This document shows, piece after piece, positions 23,427-29,767 of a stretch of 29,767 nt of DNA. The translations under genes and the position numbers were made by a program. The DNA is taken from positions 9,860 through 39,626 of the forward strand of contig AWOC01000003.1 of assembly GCA_000494185.1 (NCBI GenBank), read 5' to 3'. Each line of letters starts with the position of its first letter. Position 1 is the first letter of the stretch. This stretch comes from Candidatus Calditenuaceae archaeon JGI OTU-3. GTDB taxonomy: Archaea; Thermoproteota; Nitrososphaeria_A; Caldarchaeales; Calditenuaceae. The notes under the pieces are model-generated. The model did no database searches and was not told the origin of the DNA. It saw only the letters and a list, made by a program, of their open reading frames with translations.

Positions 23427-24392
23427 ATGGTTATGCAGCCAAGAATTTCGCTAATCGGCCTCAGGATCAGCATGTTTGCTGTCTGGCTCGCGGTCGTAGG
23501 GACCGCCTCGCTTCTCTTGACGGCTCTTATACTCTATCTCGACCTACCCTCCTTCTACATTTACGGCGTGGTGGGCTTCGTCATCCTAATAAACATACTT
23601 CAGTGGCTGCTGGGACCATACTTGATAAATGCGTTTTATCGCGTGAGGCCCGCCGACCCCTCTAGCTACATGTGGCTCCATCAGATGGTTGAGCAGGTGG
23701 CTGTGAGGAGTGGGATGCGGGCAAGCCCGAAGGTCATGATAGCGGAGATTAATTTGCCGAACGCCTTCGCTTACGGAAGCCCCCTAACTGGTCCTATGGT
23801 GGCCGTCACTAGGGGCCTTCTCGACAGGCTTCCGAGGGACGAGCTGGAGGCCGTGATAGCCCATGAGGTGGGCCATCTGAAGCATAGGGATGTGGTTGTA
23901 ATGCTGATGATAAGCCTAATACCCGCGATAATTTACTACATCGGATACACCCTGTACATGTCCGGCCTCCTGGGCGGTTCTAGGAGGAATGGAGGAGGCG
24001 CGGCCCCGGTCCTAATAGGAATAGGTCTGATCGTTCTAAGCTTCATCTTCAACCTCTTCGTCTTCCTCATGAGCCGGCTCCGGGAGTATTATGCAGACAG
24101 CCACGCGGCACTGGTGGTCTCTGATGGTGCGCGGAGGCTTCAGAGGGCGTTGGTTAGGATAATGGCCGCGGCTGGGAGGATCAGGCCAGCCGAGAGAGCA
24201 CACGCAGAGCAGCTTAAGATGTTCTTCATTTCTGACCCCGAGCACGCCATTGACCCATACGTTGATGTGGATAGGGTAGTCGAGGAATTAAGGAGGGCGA
24301 AGGTTAGCGCTCTAAGCGAAATCTTCAGTACACATCCCCATCCCGCTAAGAGGATCAGACACCTAGACAGGTTCATTTATGGGGCCGCTTGA
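23427..24392 (+). CDS. htpX: HtpX-like membrane metalloprotease (M48)
   Basis: A zinc endopeptidase of the inner membrane that degrades damaged membrane proteins. The 321 residues have two N-terminal spans (about 16-40 and 43-62, with FAVWLAVVGTASLLLTALILYL), the pre-catalytic NAFAYGSP, the zinc motif VIAHEVGHLKH (H146, E147, H150), two more spans (about 157-178 and 191-215) and the third-ligand segment REYYADSHA, then FSTHPHPAKRIRHLDRF at the end, a family hallmark. It is complete. The gene ends exactly against the convergent winged-helix gene. Regulation by heat is typical of the family but not visible here. Confidence 0.93.
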   Translation: MVMQPRISLIGLRISMFAVWLAVVGTASLLLTALILYLDLPSFYIYGVVGFVILINILQWLLGPYLINAFYRVRPADPSSYMWLHQMVEQVAVRSGMRASPKVMIAEINLPNAFAYGSPLTGPMVAVTRGLLDRLPRDELEAVIAHEVGHLKHRDVVVMLMISLIPAIIYYIGYTLYMSGLLGGSRRNGGGAAPVLIGIGLIVLSFIFNLFVFLMSRLREYYADSHAALVVSDGARRLQRALVRIMAAAGRIRPAERAHAEQLKMFFISDPEHAIDPYVDVDRVVEELRRAKVSALSEIFSTHPHPAKRIRHLDRFIYGAA

Positions 24393-24812
24393 CTACTTCT
24401 TGAGCCATCTATAGTTTCCTCTCTGCCCGACCCTAGTCAGCTTCTTTTGGTTGTATAGGTAGCCGAGGGCTTGGCTGACCTTCCTGCTCTGAAGCTTGAG
24501 TCCTGTAGCCTCGGCGATCTTAAGCCGGACCTCCGCCGTCGTCTTTGGAGTCGAGAAGAAGCCAGAAGGTATCAGGAGTCTCTCTATGGCGTCAAGCGCT
24601 AGGGCGGCCTCAGACCTGCCCCTCCTTTTTCTCGCTGTACCTGCGGTGTCCTCCGTCTGGCCATGCAGCTGTTCTGTCGCACCTACTCTACTCTCGATCA
24701 TCTTTGCGGCTGAAACGAGCTTATCCGCGCTCTCCACCAGCTCCTCGAGTCGGTCAGTCTCGAGTGATAGGTCGCCGAAGGCTCTCCTGATTGTGAGGCG
24801 ATAACGCGGCAT
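24393..24812 (-). CDS. Putative winged-helix protein of unknown function
   Basis: I do not recognise a named family. The 139-residue product starts MPRYRLTIRRAFGDL, has a helical, probably coiled-coil stretch (LETDRLEELVESADKLVSAAKMIESR), a charged linker (TARKRRGRSEAALALDA) and a C-terminal part like a winged helix: TAEVRLKIAEATGLKLQSRKVSQALGYLYNQKKLTRVGQRGNYRW, where GNYRW would be the wing. That suggests DNA or RNA binding. The open frame extends to 24878, but TATA sequence GCTTATATGG at 24841-24850 and GGAGA before ATG 24812 favour the shorter form. It abuts the HtpX-like gene. Confidence 0.7.
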   Translation of the reverse strand: MPRYRLTIRRAFGDLSLETDRLEELVESADKLVSAAKMIESRVGATEQLHGQTEDTAGTARKRRGRSEAALALDAIERLLIPSGFFSTPKTTAEVRLKIAEATGLKLQSRKVSQALGYLYNQKKLTRVGQRGNYRWLKK

Positions 24813-24840
24813 TCTCCATGCGGGGATGCATAGCGCGGTG

Positions 24841-24850
24841 CCATATAAGC
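24841..24850 (-). promoter_or_regulatory. TATA element for the winged-helix gene
   Basis: GCTTATATGG on the minus strand is about 33 nt before ATG 24812 and lies inside the longer reading frame, which decides the start. Confidence 0.55.
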
Positions 24851-24991
24851 CCTTTATTTCCATCCGAACGCAAAGCATAGCACGAGTTTTTCTTGCACAA
24901 CTATCTACGCCACCTTTGGCCGCATAGGCATGTCAATCGTCACGGTTCAGAGTTTTTATCCAAGATACGTGGAAGAATCCTTGACGGAGAT

Positions 24992-26200
24992 TTGAGGGAT
25001 CCGAGGATCTACGCAGCCTCAGTCCAAGACATCCTGAGCGGAGCCGTCACCGACGTATACTTCGTGAGATCTAGAGAGATACTGGAGAGGGAGGGACTCG
25101 CGAGCAAGTCTGTGGTCGCTGATGTGCACGCATATAGTCTGCCTGAGGGCTACAGGTGGGGGGTTCTAGCGGGGGTCGAGGAGGTGGCCGCTCTCTTGGA
25201 GGGTAGGGCCGTCGACCTATACTCGATGCGTGAGGGCGAGATCTTCAGGGTTTATGAGCCTGTGATGGAGGTGTCGGGGGCCTACGGGGCTTTCGGCGTC
25301 CACGAATCAGCCCTCTTAGGCGTCTTGAGGCATGGCTCAAGCGTTGCGACCAAATCAGCGCGAGTAAGAATGAGGTGCTGGGGGAAGACCCTCATCTTCT
25401 TCGGCATCAGATGTGTCCATCCCGCGGTTGCTCCAGCCATCGACAGGGCCGCCTACATCGGTGGATGTGACGCGGTCTCTAACGTGATTGGTGCGGAGAT
25501 GATGGGGGAGAGGCCGGTCGGCACAATGCCGCACGCACTCATATTAGTTTTCGGAGACCAGGCTAGGGCCTGGCTCTCGTTTGACAAGGTCATGCCAGAG
25601 GAGGTGCCTCGAATCGCCCTTTGTGACACCTTCCTCGACGAGAGGGAGGAGGCGCTACTTGCAGCTAAGACTCTTGGACAGAGACTCCATGCTGTAAGGC
25701 TGGACACACCCTCGTCGAGGAGGGGCGATATGAGAAAGATAGTCCAAGAGGTTAGGTGGCTGCTCAACATAAACGGTTATCCACACGTGAAGATTTACGT
25801 GAGCGGTGGGCTGGGGGAGGAGGAGGTGGAGGAGCTGTGCAACGTCGCCGACGGCTTCGGCGTCGGGACGACCATAGCCTTCCCACCCTCCATAGACCTC
25901 GCACTAGATATTGTCGAGGTTGAGGGGAAACCGGTCTCGAAGAGGGGGAAGCTCCCCTCGGCGAAGCAGGTATACCGGTGCGACCAGTTCCACGACGTGG
26001 TTGTGCCTCGCCATAAGAAGTTGGAGCGCTGCCCTAAGTGTGGCAGAACGGTCGAGCCTCTCCTGAAGCCCCTGATAAAGAGCGGGGAAATAGTTGGTGA
26101 CCTGCCCTCAGCTAAAGAGATCAGGAGCTACGCGATGTCAAGGCTGGAGGCCTTGATGAGGCTAGAGCCAATCGAGCCCGAGCCGCTGCTCATCAGCTAG
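24992..26200 (+). CDS. pncB: Nicotinate phosphoribosyltransferase
   Basis: Joins nicotinate and PRPP to nicotinate mononucleotide in NAD salvage. It has ILSGAVTDVYFVRSREIL, DLYSMREGEIF, GAFGVHESALLGVLRHGSSVATKSARVR, FGIRCVHPAVAPAIDRAAYIGGCDAVSN, PVGTMPHALIL, RLDTPSSRRGD, VRWLLNINGYPHVKIYVSGGL, FGVGTTIAF and KPVSKRGKLPS, as in the archaeal (Thermoplasma-type) enzyme. A C-terminal zinc knuckle follows (YRCDQFHD...RCPKCG). An open frame reaches TTG 24893, but that adds a His/Arg-rich stretch unlike the family; TTG 24992 with GGAG upstream and TATA-like AGTTTTTATC at 24951-24960 is preferred, though not certain. Confidence 0.92.
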   Translation: MRDPRIYAASVQDILSGAVTDVYFVRSREILEREGLASKSVVADVHAYSLPEGYRWGVLAGVEEVAALLEGRAVDLYSMREGEIFRVYEPVMEVSGAYGAFGVHESALLGVLRHGSSVATKSARVRMRCWGKTLIFFGIRCVHPAVAPAIDRAAYIGGCDAVSNVIGAEMMGERPVGTMPHALILVFGDQARAWLSFDKVMPEEVPRIALCDTFLDEREEALLAAKTLGQRLHAVRLDTPSSRRGDMRKIVQEVRWLLNINGYPHVKIYVSGGLGEEEVEELCNVADGFGVGTTIAFPPSIDLALDIVEVEGKPVSKRGKLPSAKQVYRCDQFHDVVVPRHKKLERCPKCGRTVEPLLKPLIKSGEIVGDLPSAKEIRSYAMSRLEALMRLEPIEPEPLLIS

Positions 26201-26203
26201 GGC

Positions 26204-27622
26204 CTAAGCCTCACGGGCAGGTATCCCGCCCTCGGTCATTCGACGGACATTAAAGACCTTCTCAACCTTCTCCCTGCTTAAATATCCGAGCTCGACCACG
26301 ATATCCTTTATTGGCCGCCTCTCGGCAAGCGCCCTCTTCGCCACCTCCGCGGCCCTATCATAGCCTATCAGGGGTGCTAGGACAGTGATGATGGAGGGGC
26401 TGCTCTCAGCGTAGAGCAGACACCTCTCTCTGTTAGCCGTGATCCCTGGGATGACCTTCTCTGAGAGAGCTGATGCCGTGTTACTCAACAGCTCAATCGA
26501 GCCGATCAGGCAGTAAGCTATCAACGGGTTCCCCATGTTCAGCTCGAGCTCCCCAATCCTCGAGGCCTCGAAGATGGCCGCGTCGTAGCCGACAACCATG
26601 CATGCAGCAAGCATCGAGGCCTCCAAAATTACTGGATTAACCTTGCCGGGCATGATGCTCGAGCCGGGCTGGACGGCTGGTATCTCGATCTCGCCGAACC
26701 CCGTTACCGGCCCGGAAGACAATAGTCTCAGATCGTTGCATATCTTTAAGATGCTTCCTGCGACAACCCTAAGGGCCCCGCTAACCTCTACGCAGGCATC
26801 CTGGGTACCCATTGCCTCGAACCTGTTCCTAGCAGTCACGAAGGGTATGTCGGTCCTCTCGGAGAGGAACTTGACTACTCGGGGAGCAAACTCTGGATGA
26901 GCATTTAGGCCCGTACCCACCGCGGTTCCCCCTATGGGAAGCTCGAGGAGGGCCTCCGCGGCTCTTCGGACCCGCAAGACCGCCTTCCTGATCATCTCGG
27001 CGTACCCGCTAAACTCTTGTCCCAGCGTTACGGGTAGGGCATCCTGCAAATGCGTCCTGCCACTCTTAACTACATCCTTAAACTCCTGCGACTTCAGCTC
27101 AAGAGTGCTGGCTAGGAGGTCAAGCCTCTTGAGAAGTGTCTTGTAGATTGTGCTTGCCGCAGCCACCCTGATTGCAGTAGGTATCACATCGTTGGTCGAC
27201 TGGCACATGTTTACGTGGTCGTTGGGGTGCACGAGGCCTTTGTCGCCCCTCTTACCTCCGATTATCTCTGCAGCCCTATTAGCTATCACCTCGTTAGCGT
27301 TCATGTTAGTCGAGGTGCCTGAGCCGGTCTGAAACACGTCTACCACGAACTGGTCGTCATGTAGCCCTTCCGCAACCTCGAGCGCAGCCATGTAGATGGC
27401 CTCACCTATGTGCCTTGGTAGAAGTCCGAGCTCCATGTTTGCTTTAGCCGCGCCAGCCTTGATAAGTCCGAGAGCGTGAATGAACTGGCGAGGCATCCTG
27501 AGGTTAGAGAATCTGAAGTTGTCAAGGGCCCGGGCGGTCTGGGCGCCGTAATAGGCAGTCTGGGGGACCATCATCTCCCCCATCGTATCCCGCTCTATAC
27601 GATATCCCGGAGAGGTATCCAT
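26204..27622 (-). CDS. fumC: Fumarate hydratase, class II
   Basis: Interconverts fumarate and malate in the citric acid cycle. The 472-residue protein opens YRIERDTMGEMMVPQTAYYGAQT, then DVFQTGSGTSTNMNANEVIANRA, HPNDHVNMCQSTNDVIPTA and SGRTHLQDALPVTLGQE. The His in GRTHLQDA separates fumarases from aspartate ammonia-lyases, which have Gln. The catalytic loop PGSSIMPGKVNPV (Ser about 321-322) is intact. Length is normal. The frame also allows GTG 27625, one codon earlier; ATG 27622 is 30 nt from the TATA box. The stop is 3 nt from the convergent pncB stop. A single-subunit class II enzyme suits an aerobe or respiring organism, which is inference. Confidence 0.94.
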   Translation of the reverse strand: MDTSPGYRIERDTMGEMMVPQTAYYGAQTARALDNFRFSNLRMPRQFIHALGLIKAGAAKANMELGLLPRHIGEAIYMAALEVAEGLHDDQFVVDVFQTGSGTSTNMNANEVIANRAAEIIGGKRGDKGLVHPNDHVNMCQSTNDVIPTAIRVAAASTIYKTLLKRLDLLASTLELKSQEFKDVVKSGRTHLQDALPVTLGQEFSGYAEMIRKAVLRVRRAAEALLELPIGGTAVGTGLNAHPEFAPRVVKFLSERTDIPFVTARNRFEAMGTQDACVEVSGALRVVAGSILKICNDLRLLSSGPVTGFGEIEIPAVQPGSSIMPGKVNPVILEASMLAACMVVGYDAAIFEASRIGELELNMGNPLIAYCLIGSIELLSNTASALSEKVIPGITANRERCLLYAESSPSIITVLAPLIGYDRAAEVAKRALAERRPIKDIVVELGYLSREKVEKVFNVRRMTEGGIPAREA

Positions 27623-27646
27623 CACAATACCTAGGATTATGCCCGC

Positions 27647-27656
27647 ATTATAAATT
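27647..27656 (-). promoter_or_regulatory. TATA element for fumC
   Basis: AATTTATAAT on the minus strand is centred about 30 nt before ATG 27622, giving an almost leaderless transcript. Confidence 0.6.
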
Positions 27657-27677
27657 GGTTCTTATGTCCGGGAACAC

Positions 27678-27980
27678 CTAGCCCCGGGCACCGGTTTGGG
27701 TGGGTATCCTTACGAGGCTTCCTTGACCGAGGCCAGGCGGAATGTTCTCCTCACACTGCCCCTCGTCGCCAAAAACTATTACCAGCACGTCTCCAAGGGC
27801 CTCGACTACTCGCCCCTTCCACAAAACGGACTTGTAATCCTCGTAGAACACCTCGGATCCTACAAGAGACTCGAGCTCGCCTGGATCGATTCCAGAGGTC
27901 GGCGACACCAAGATCCTCTCCTGCTCGTCAAACCCTACAACGATAAAGTCGAGGTAGCTTGCCTCCTCTCCTCCTGGCAT
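27678..27980 (-). CDS. Unknown small acidic protein, probably all-beta
   Basis: Unrecognised 100-residue protein. It reads as alternating strands and turns: LDFIVVGFDEQERILVSP, GSEVFYEDYKSVLWKGRVVEALGDVLVIVFGDE and a final SLVRIPTQTG, suggestive of a small beta barrel, with an acidic character. An opposing frame at 27696-28028 is the antisense shadow. This strand is chosen because ATG 27980 lies about 32 nt from a TATA-like AATAAAGTATATGAGG at 28005-28020 and because the composition is protein-like. It lies upstream of fumC on the same strand (55-nt gap, where fumC has its own TATA) and is divergent from the GH1 gene. Confidence 0.68.
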   Translation of the reverse strand: MPGGEEASYLDFIVVGFDEQERILVSPTSGIDPGELESLVGSEVFYEDYKSVLWKGRVVEALGDVLVIVFGDEGQCEENIPPGLGQGSLVRIPTQTGARG

Positions 27981-28004
27981 TTGTTCTCAGGATTCCTGCG
28001 CCGC

Positions 28005-28020
28005 CCTCATATACTTTATT
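28005..28020 (-). promoter_or_regulatory. TATA element for the small unknown gene
   Basis: AATAAAGTATATGAGG on the minus strand is centred about 32 nt before ATG 27980. Confidence 0.5.
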
Positions 28021-28048
28021 CGACTTGAGGGTAGCCCATGTATGAAGA

Positions 28049-28056
28049 GATAAAAG
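28049..28056 (+). promoter_or_regulatory. TATA-like element for the GH1 glycosidase
   Basis: GATAAAAG is centred 28 nt before ATG 28081. A TGATGA just after it looks like a C box but has no matching D-box partner. Confidence 0.45.
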
Positions 28057-28080
28057 CCTGATGAGGTAGCTTGGGTAGGC

Positions 28081-29553
28081 ATGGCTCGGCTATCCTTTGG
28101 GGACGGCTTCAAGTTTGGGTTCTCGACCGTTGGGGTTCAGCACGAGATGGGTGTGTCGGGCTCGGAGTTCGAGTCGGACTGGTCTATCTGGCTTAGGGAT
28201 GCTGAGAACATATTGGGTGGAGTGGTGAGCGGTGATCAGCCTGAACAGGGGCCTGGATATTGGGGGCTCTACCAGCTTGACCACTCTAACGCTAGGAGCA
28301 TCGGGATGGATGCAGCTTGGATAACTGTTGAGTGGGCCAGGATCTTCCCGAGCCCTACGACGGGGATTGAGGTGCCTGTCGAGCAAGGGGGGCGAGGTCC
28401 GACGAGGCTGCTGATCGAGGAGAAACACGTCAAGCGGCTGGAGAATATAGCAAGGATGGACGCCCTAAGGCGCTACAGGGAGATAATCTCTGACTGGAGG
28501 TCTAGGGGAGGCTTCGTCATAGTGAACCTATTCCACTGGGCGCTGCCCACCTGGCTTCACGACCCGATAGCGGTGAGAAAACGCGGGCCCGATAGGGCCC
28601 CCGCCGGCTGGCTTGAAGATCGGTGCCCCATAGAGTTCGCGAAGTTTGCGGGCTTCGTTGCTTACCATCTGGACGACCTAGTGGACGCGTGGTACACCAT
28701 GAACGAGCCGATGGTCGTAGCGCAGGCCGGCTACCTCCAACCTAGATCAGGCTTCCCACCAGGCTACCTCGACATACCCTCCTACGAGGTGGCCAGAAGA
28801 AATCTAGCCATAGCACACGCCCTCGCCTACGACGCCGTCAAGAACTTCTCTAAGAAGCCAATCGGCCTAGTCGAGTCTGTGGCCCACTGGATGCCCCACC
28901 GCGAGGAGGACGCACAGGCCGCCGAGGCGGGCTTCGAGCATAACATATACCCCTACAATGCGGCGGCCAGGGGGCTTATCTCGGGAGAGACGCAGGACGA
29001 GCTCAAGGGGCGGCTCGACTGGATAGGACTCAACTACTACACCCGGATAGTTGTGAGGGTGGATGATGGGGCTCCGTTAGGGTTCAGGATACTGGATGGG
29101 TACGGGTACGGGTGTACGCCGAGGGGCCACTCGAGGGACGGCAGGCCTGTCAGCGACTTCGGCTGGGAGGTCTATCCGGAAGGGCTCTACGAGGTTTTGA
29201 AGAGGCTCTACTCGAGATATAGGCTCCCCATCTACGTGACGGAGAACGGGGTCGCGGACGCGGAGGACAGACTTCGGCCGCGCTTCATAGTCTCACACCT
29301 GTACCAGCTCCATAGGGCCCGAGGCGAGGGAGTAGACGTCAGGGGCTACTTCCACTGGAACCTCACGGACAACCTCGAGTGGGCAAGGGGCTACAGCATG
29401 AGGTTCGGGCTCTTCGAGCTGGACCTAGAGACTAAGAAGAGGTTCGTTAGGCCCAGCGCTCTAGTTTTCCGGGAGATCGCCACGTCTAAGTCGATTCCGG
29501 AGGAGTTTGAGAGTATGGCTGCGCCGCCAGCTGGGAGGGGTTTGGAGGGCTAG
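28081..29553 (+). CDS. Glycoside hydrolase family 1 beta-glycosidase
   Basis: A retaining beta-glycosidase (beta-galactosidase/glucosidase, as LacS of Sulfolobus). The 490 residues begin FGDGFKFGFSTVGVQHEMG, which has the family's sugar-binding Gln-His, then IGMDAAWITVEWARIFP, the acid/base Glu in WYTMNEPMVV (E209), LDWIGLNYYTR, and the nucleophile Glu in IYVTENGVAD (E388), with HWNLTDNLEWARGYSMRFGLFELD near the end. Length matches the crenarchaeal enzymes. No signal peptide, so it is cytoplasmic and would act on imported oligosaccharides. No transporter or other sugar gene is next to it. It overlaps the convergent SWIM gene by 4 nt. Confidence 0.95.
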   Translation: MARLSFGDGFKFGFSTVGVQHEMGVSGSEFESDWSIWLRDAENILGGVVSGDQPEQGPGYWGLYQLDHSNARSIGMDAAWITVEWARIFPSPTTGIEVPVEQGGRGPTRLLIEEKHVKRLENIARMDALRRYREIISDWRSRGGFVIVNLFHWALPTWLHDPIAVRKRGPDRAPAGWLEDRCPIEFAKFAGFVAYHLDDLVDAWYTMNEPMVVAQAGYLQPRSGFPPGYLDIPSYEVARRNLAIAHALAYDAVKNFSKKPIGLVESVAHWMPHREEDAQAAEAGFEHNIYPYNAAARGLISGETQDELKGRLDWIGLNYYTRIVVRVDDGAPLGFRILDGYGYGCTPRGHSRDGRPVSDFGWEVYPEGLYEVLKRLYSRYRLPIYVTENGVADAEDRLRPRFIVSHLYQLHRARGEGVDVRGYFHWNLTDNLEWARGYSMRFGLFELDLETKKRFVRPSALVFREIATSKSIPEEFESMAAPPAGRGLEG

Positions 29554-29767
29554 CCGCCCAGCCACTCCTCCATGAGCCTGTAATACCATCCATCCTCCTC
29601 CTCGATCTCCTCATAGAACTTTTCAGTAAGCGCTATGGCTTGTGCCTGCAGGTGGTAGCACGTCGGCTTCTGCCTATGCAGAACCCTGAAGTAGAAGTCG
29701 TCGCAGCTGCAGTAAGGGGCCTCGGGCAACACTATGTAGTCCCTCTCCCGTCCCACAACTATCCACT
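29550..29767 (-). CDS. SWIM zinc-finger protein, partial at window edge
   Basis: The C-terminal part of a small SWIM-domain protein. The zinc motif is C-x-C...C-x-H in APYCSCDDFYFRVLHRQKPTCYHLQAQ; SWIM domains bind nucleic acids or proteins. The tail is acidic (EKFYEEIEEEDGWYYRLMEEWLGG). GTG 29756 could start a 68-residue form, but the frame remains open to the edge (WIVVGRERDYIV), and related crenarchaeal proteins begin their SWIM strand before this point, so the gene probably continues outside. It overlaps the GH1 stop by 4 nt. Confidence 0.8.
   Translation of the reverse strand, partial: WIVVGRERDYIVLPEAPYCSCDDFYFRVLHRQKPTCYHLQAQAIALTEKFYEEIEEEDGWYYRLMEEWLGG

Noticed and set aside
27696..28028. 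Plus-strand 110-codon frame opposite the small acidic protein
   Set aside because: Lacks a promoter and runs antisense through a better supported minus-strand gene and its promoter.
1..29767. tRNA genes, CRISPR arrays, insertion sequences or integrated elements
   Set aside because: No T-arm GGTTCRA motif in an intergenic gap, no regularly spaced repeats, no transposase or integrase, and no stretch with gene content foreign to a core archaeal chromosome.

Overview
This window is chromosomal DNA from a thermophilic-looking archaeon, most likely a member of the Thermoproteota (crenarchaeal group). The evidence is the gene content: Alba, S8e, S26e, SRP19, Gar1, RIO1, RFC large and small subunits, an Orc1/Cdc6 ATPase, archaeal tRNA G10 methyltransferase, a DUF2070 membrane protein, a SWIM zinc-finger protein and a crenarchaeal-type GH1 glycosidase. 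The expression signals agree: many TTG and GTG starts, AT-rich TATA boxes about 25-35 nt upstream of starts (near-leaderless transcripts), and TTGA or ATGA stop/start overlaps inside operons. I see no tRNA, rRNA, CRISPR array, insertion sequence or prophage, and no gene-free stretch longer than about 185 nt.

Layout. 1-5.4 kb (minus strand): a partial membrane protein at the edge, Alba, DUF2070 membrane protein, class 2-type dihydroorotate dehydrogenase, a membrane-anchored BP74-like protein, a YciI-family protein that appears to start with CTG, and a class I/II aminotransferase. 5.5-8.2 kb (plus): nitrilase-family amidohydrolase, RIO1 kinase, then the tightly overlapping S8e-SRP19-Gar1 group. 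8.2-12.1 kb: a molybdo-hydroxylase accessory module (CoxG-like, CoxD/MoxR-like ATPase, CoxE-like VWA protein, MoeA-like protein). The MoeA reading frame is shifted at a run of seven C. 12.2-15.6 kb: replication genes, with Orc1/Cdc6 convergent with and overlapping the RFC large/small pair. 15.7-17.8 kb: UPF0173 metallo-hydrolase, a small putative zinc protein and RNase Z. 17.8-20.2 kb (minus): a glutamate-synthase-like FMN protein paired with an AsnRS-like protein resembling archaeal asparagine synthetase. 20.4-22.3 kb (minus): tRNA G10 methyltransferase and PRPP synthetase. 22.4-24.8 kb: dual-specificity phosphatase, S26e, HtpX-like protease and a putative winged-helix protein. 25.0-29.8 kb: nicotinate phosphoribosyltransferase, class II fumarase, an unknown small protein, GH1 beta-glycosidase and the end of a SWIM zinc-finger gene.

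How it fits together. Most of the window is core information processing (translation, RNA modification and processing, replication clamp loading) plus nucleotide and nitrogen metabolism: PRPP synthetase supplies PyrD's pathway and the NAD salvage enzyme, and the GltB-like/AsnA-like pair suggests asparagine or amide nitrogen handling. The stand-out module is CoxG/CoxD/CoxE/MoeA without any catalytic molybdo-hydroxylase subunit in view. All six convergent gene pairs either overlap or lie within 8 nt of each other, so the genome is very compact. Start codons below were chosen from TATA and ribosome-binding spacing as well as family length; where this shortened a gene, the alternative is stated.
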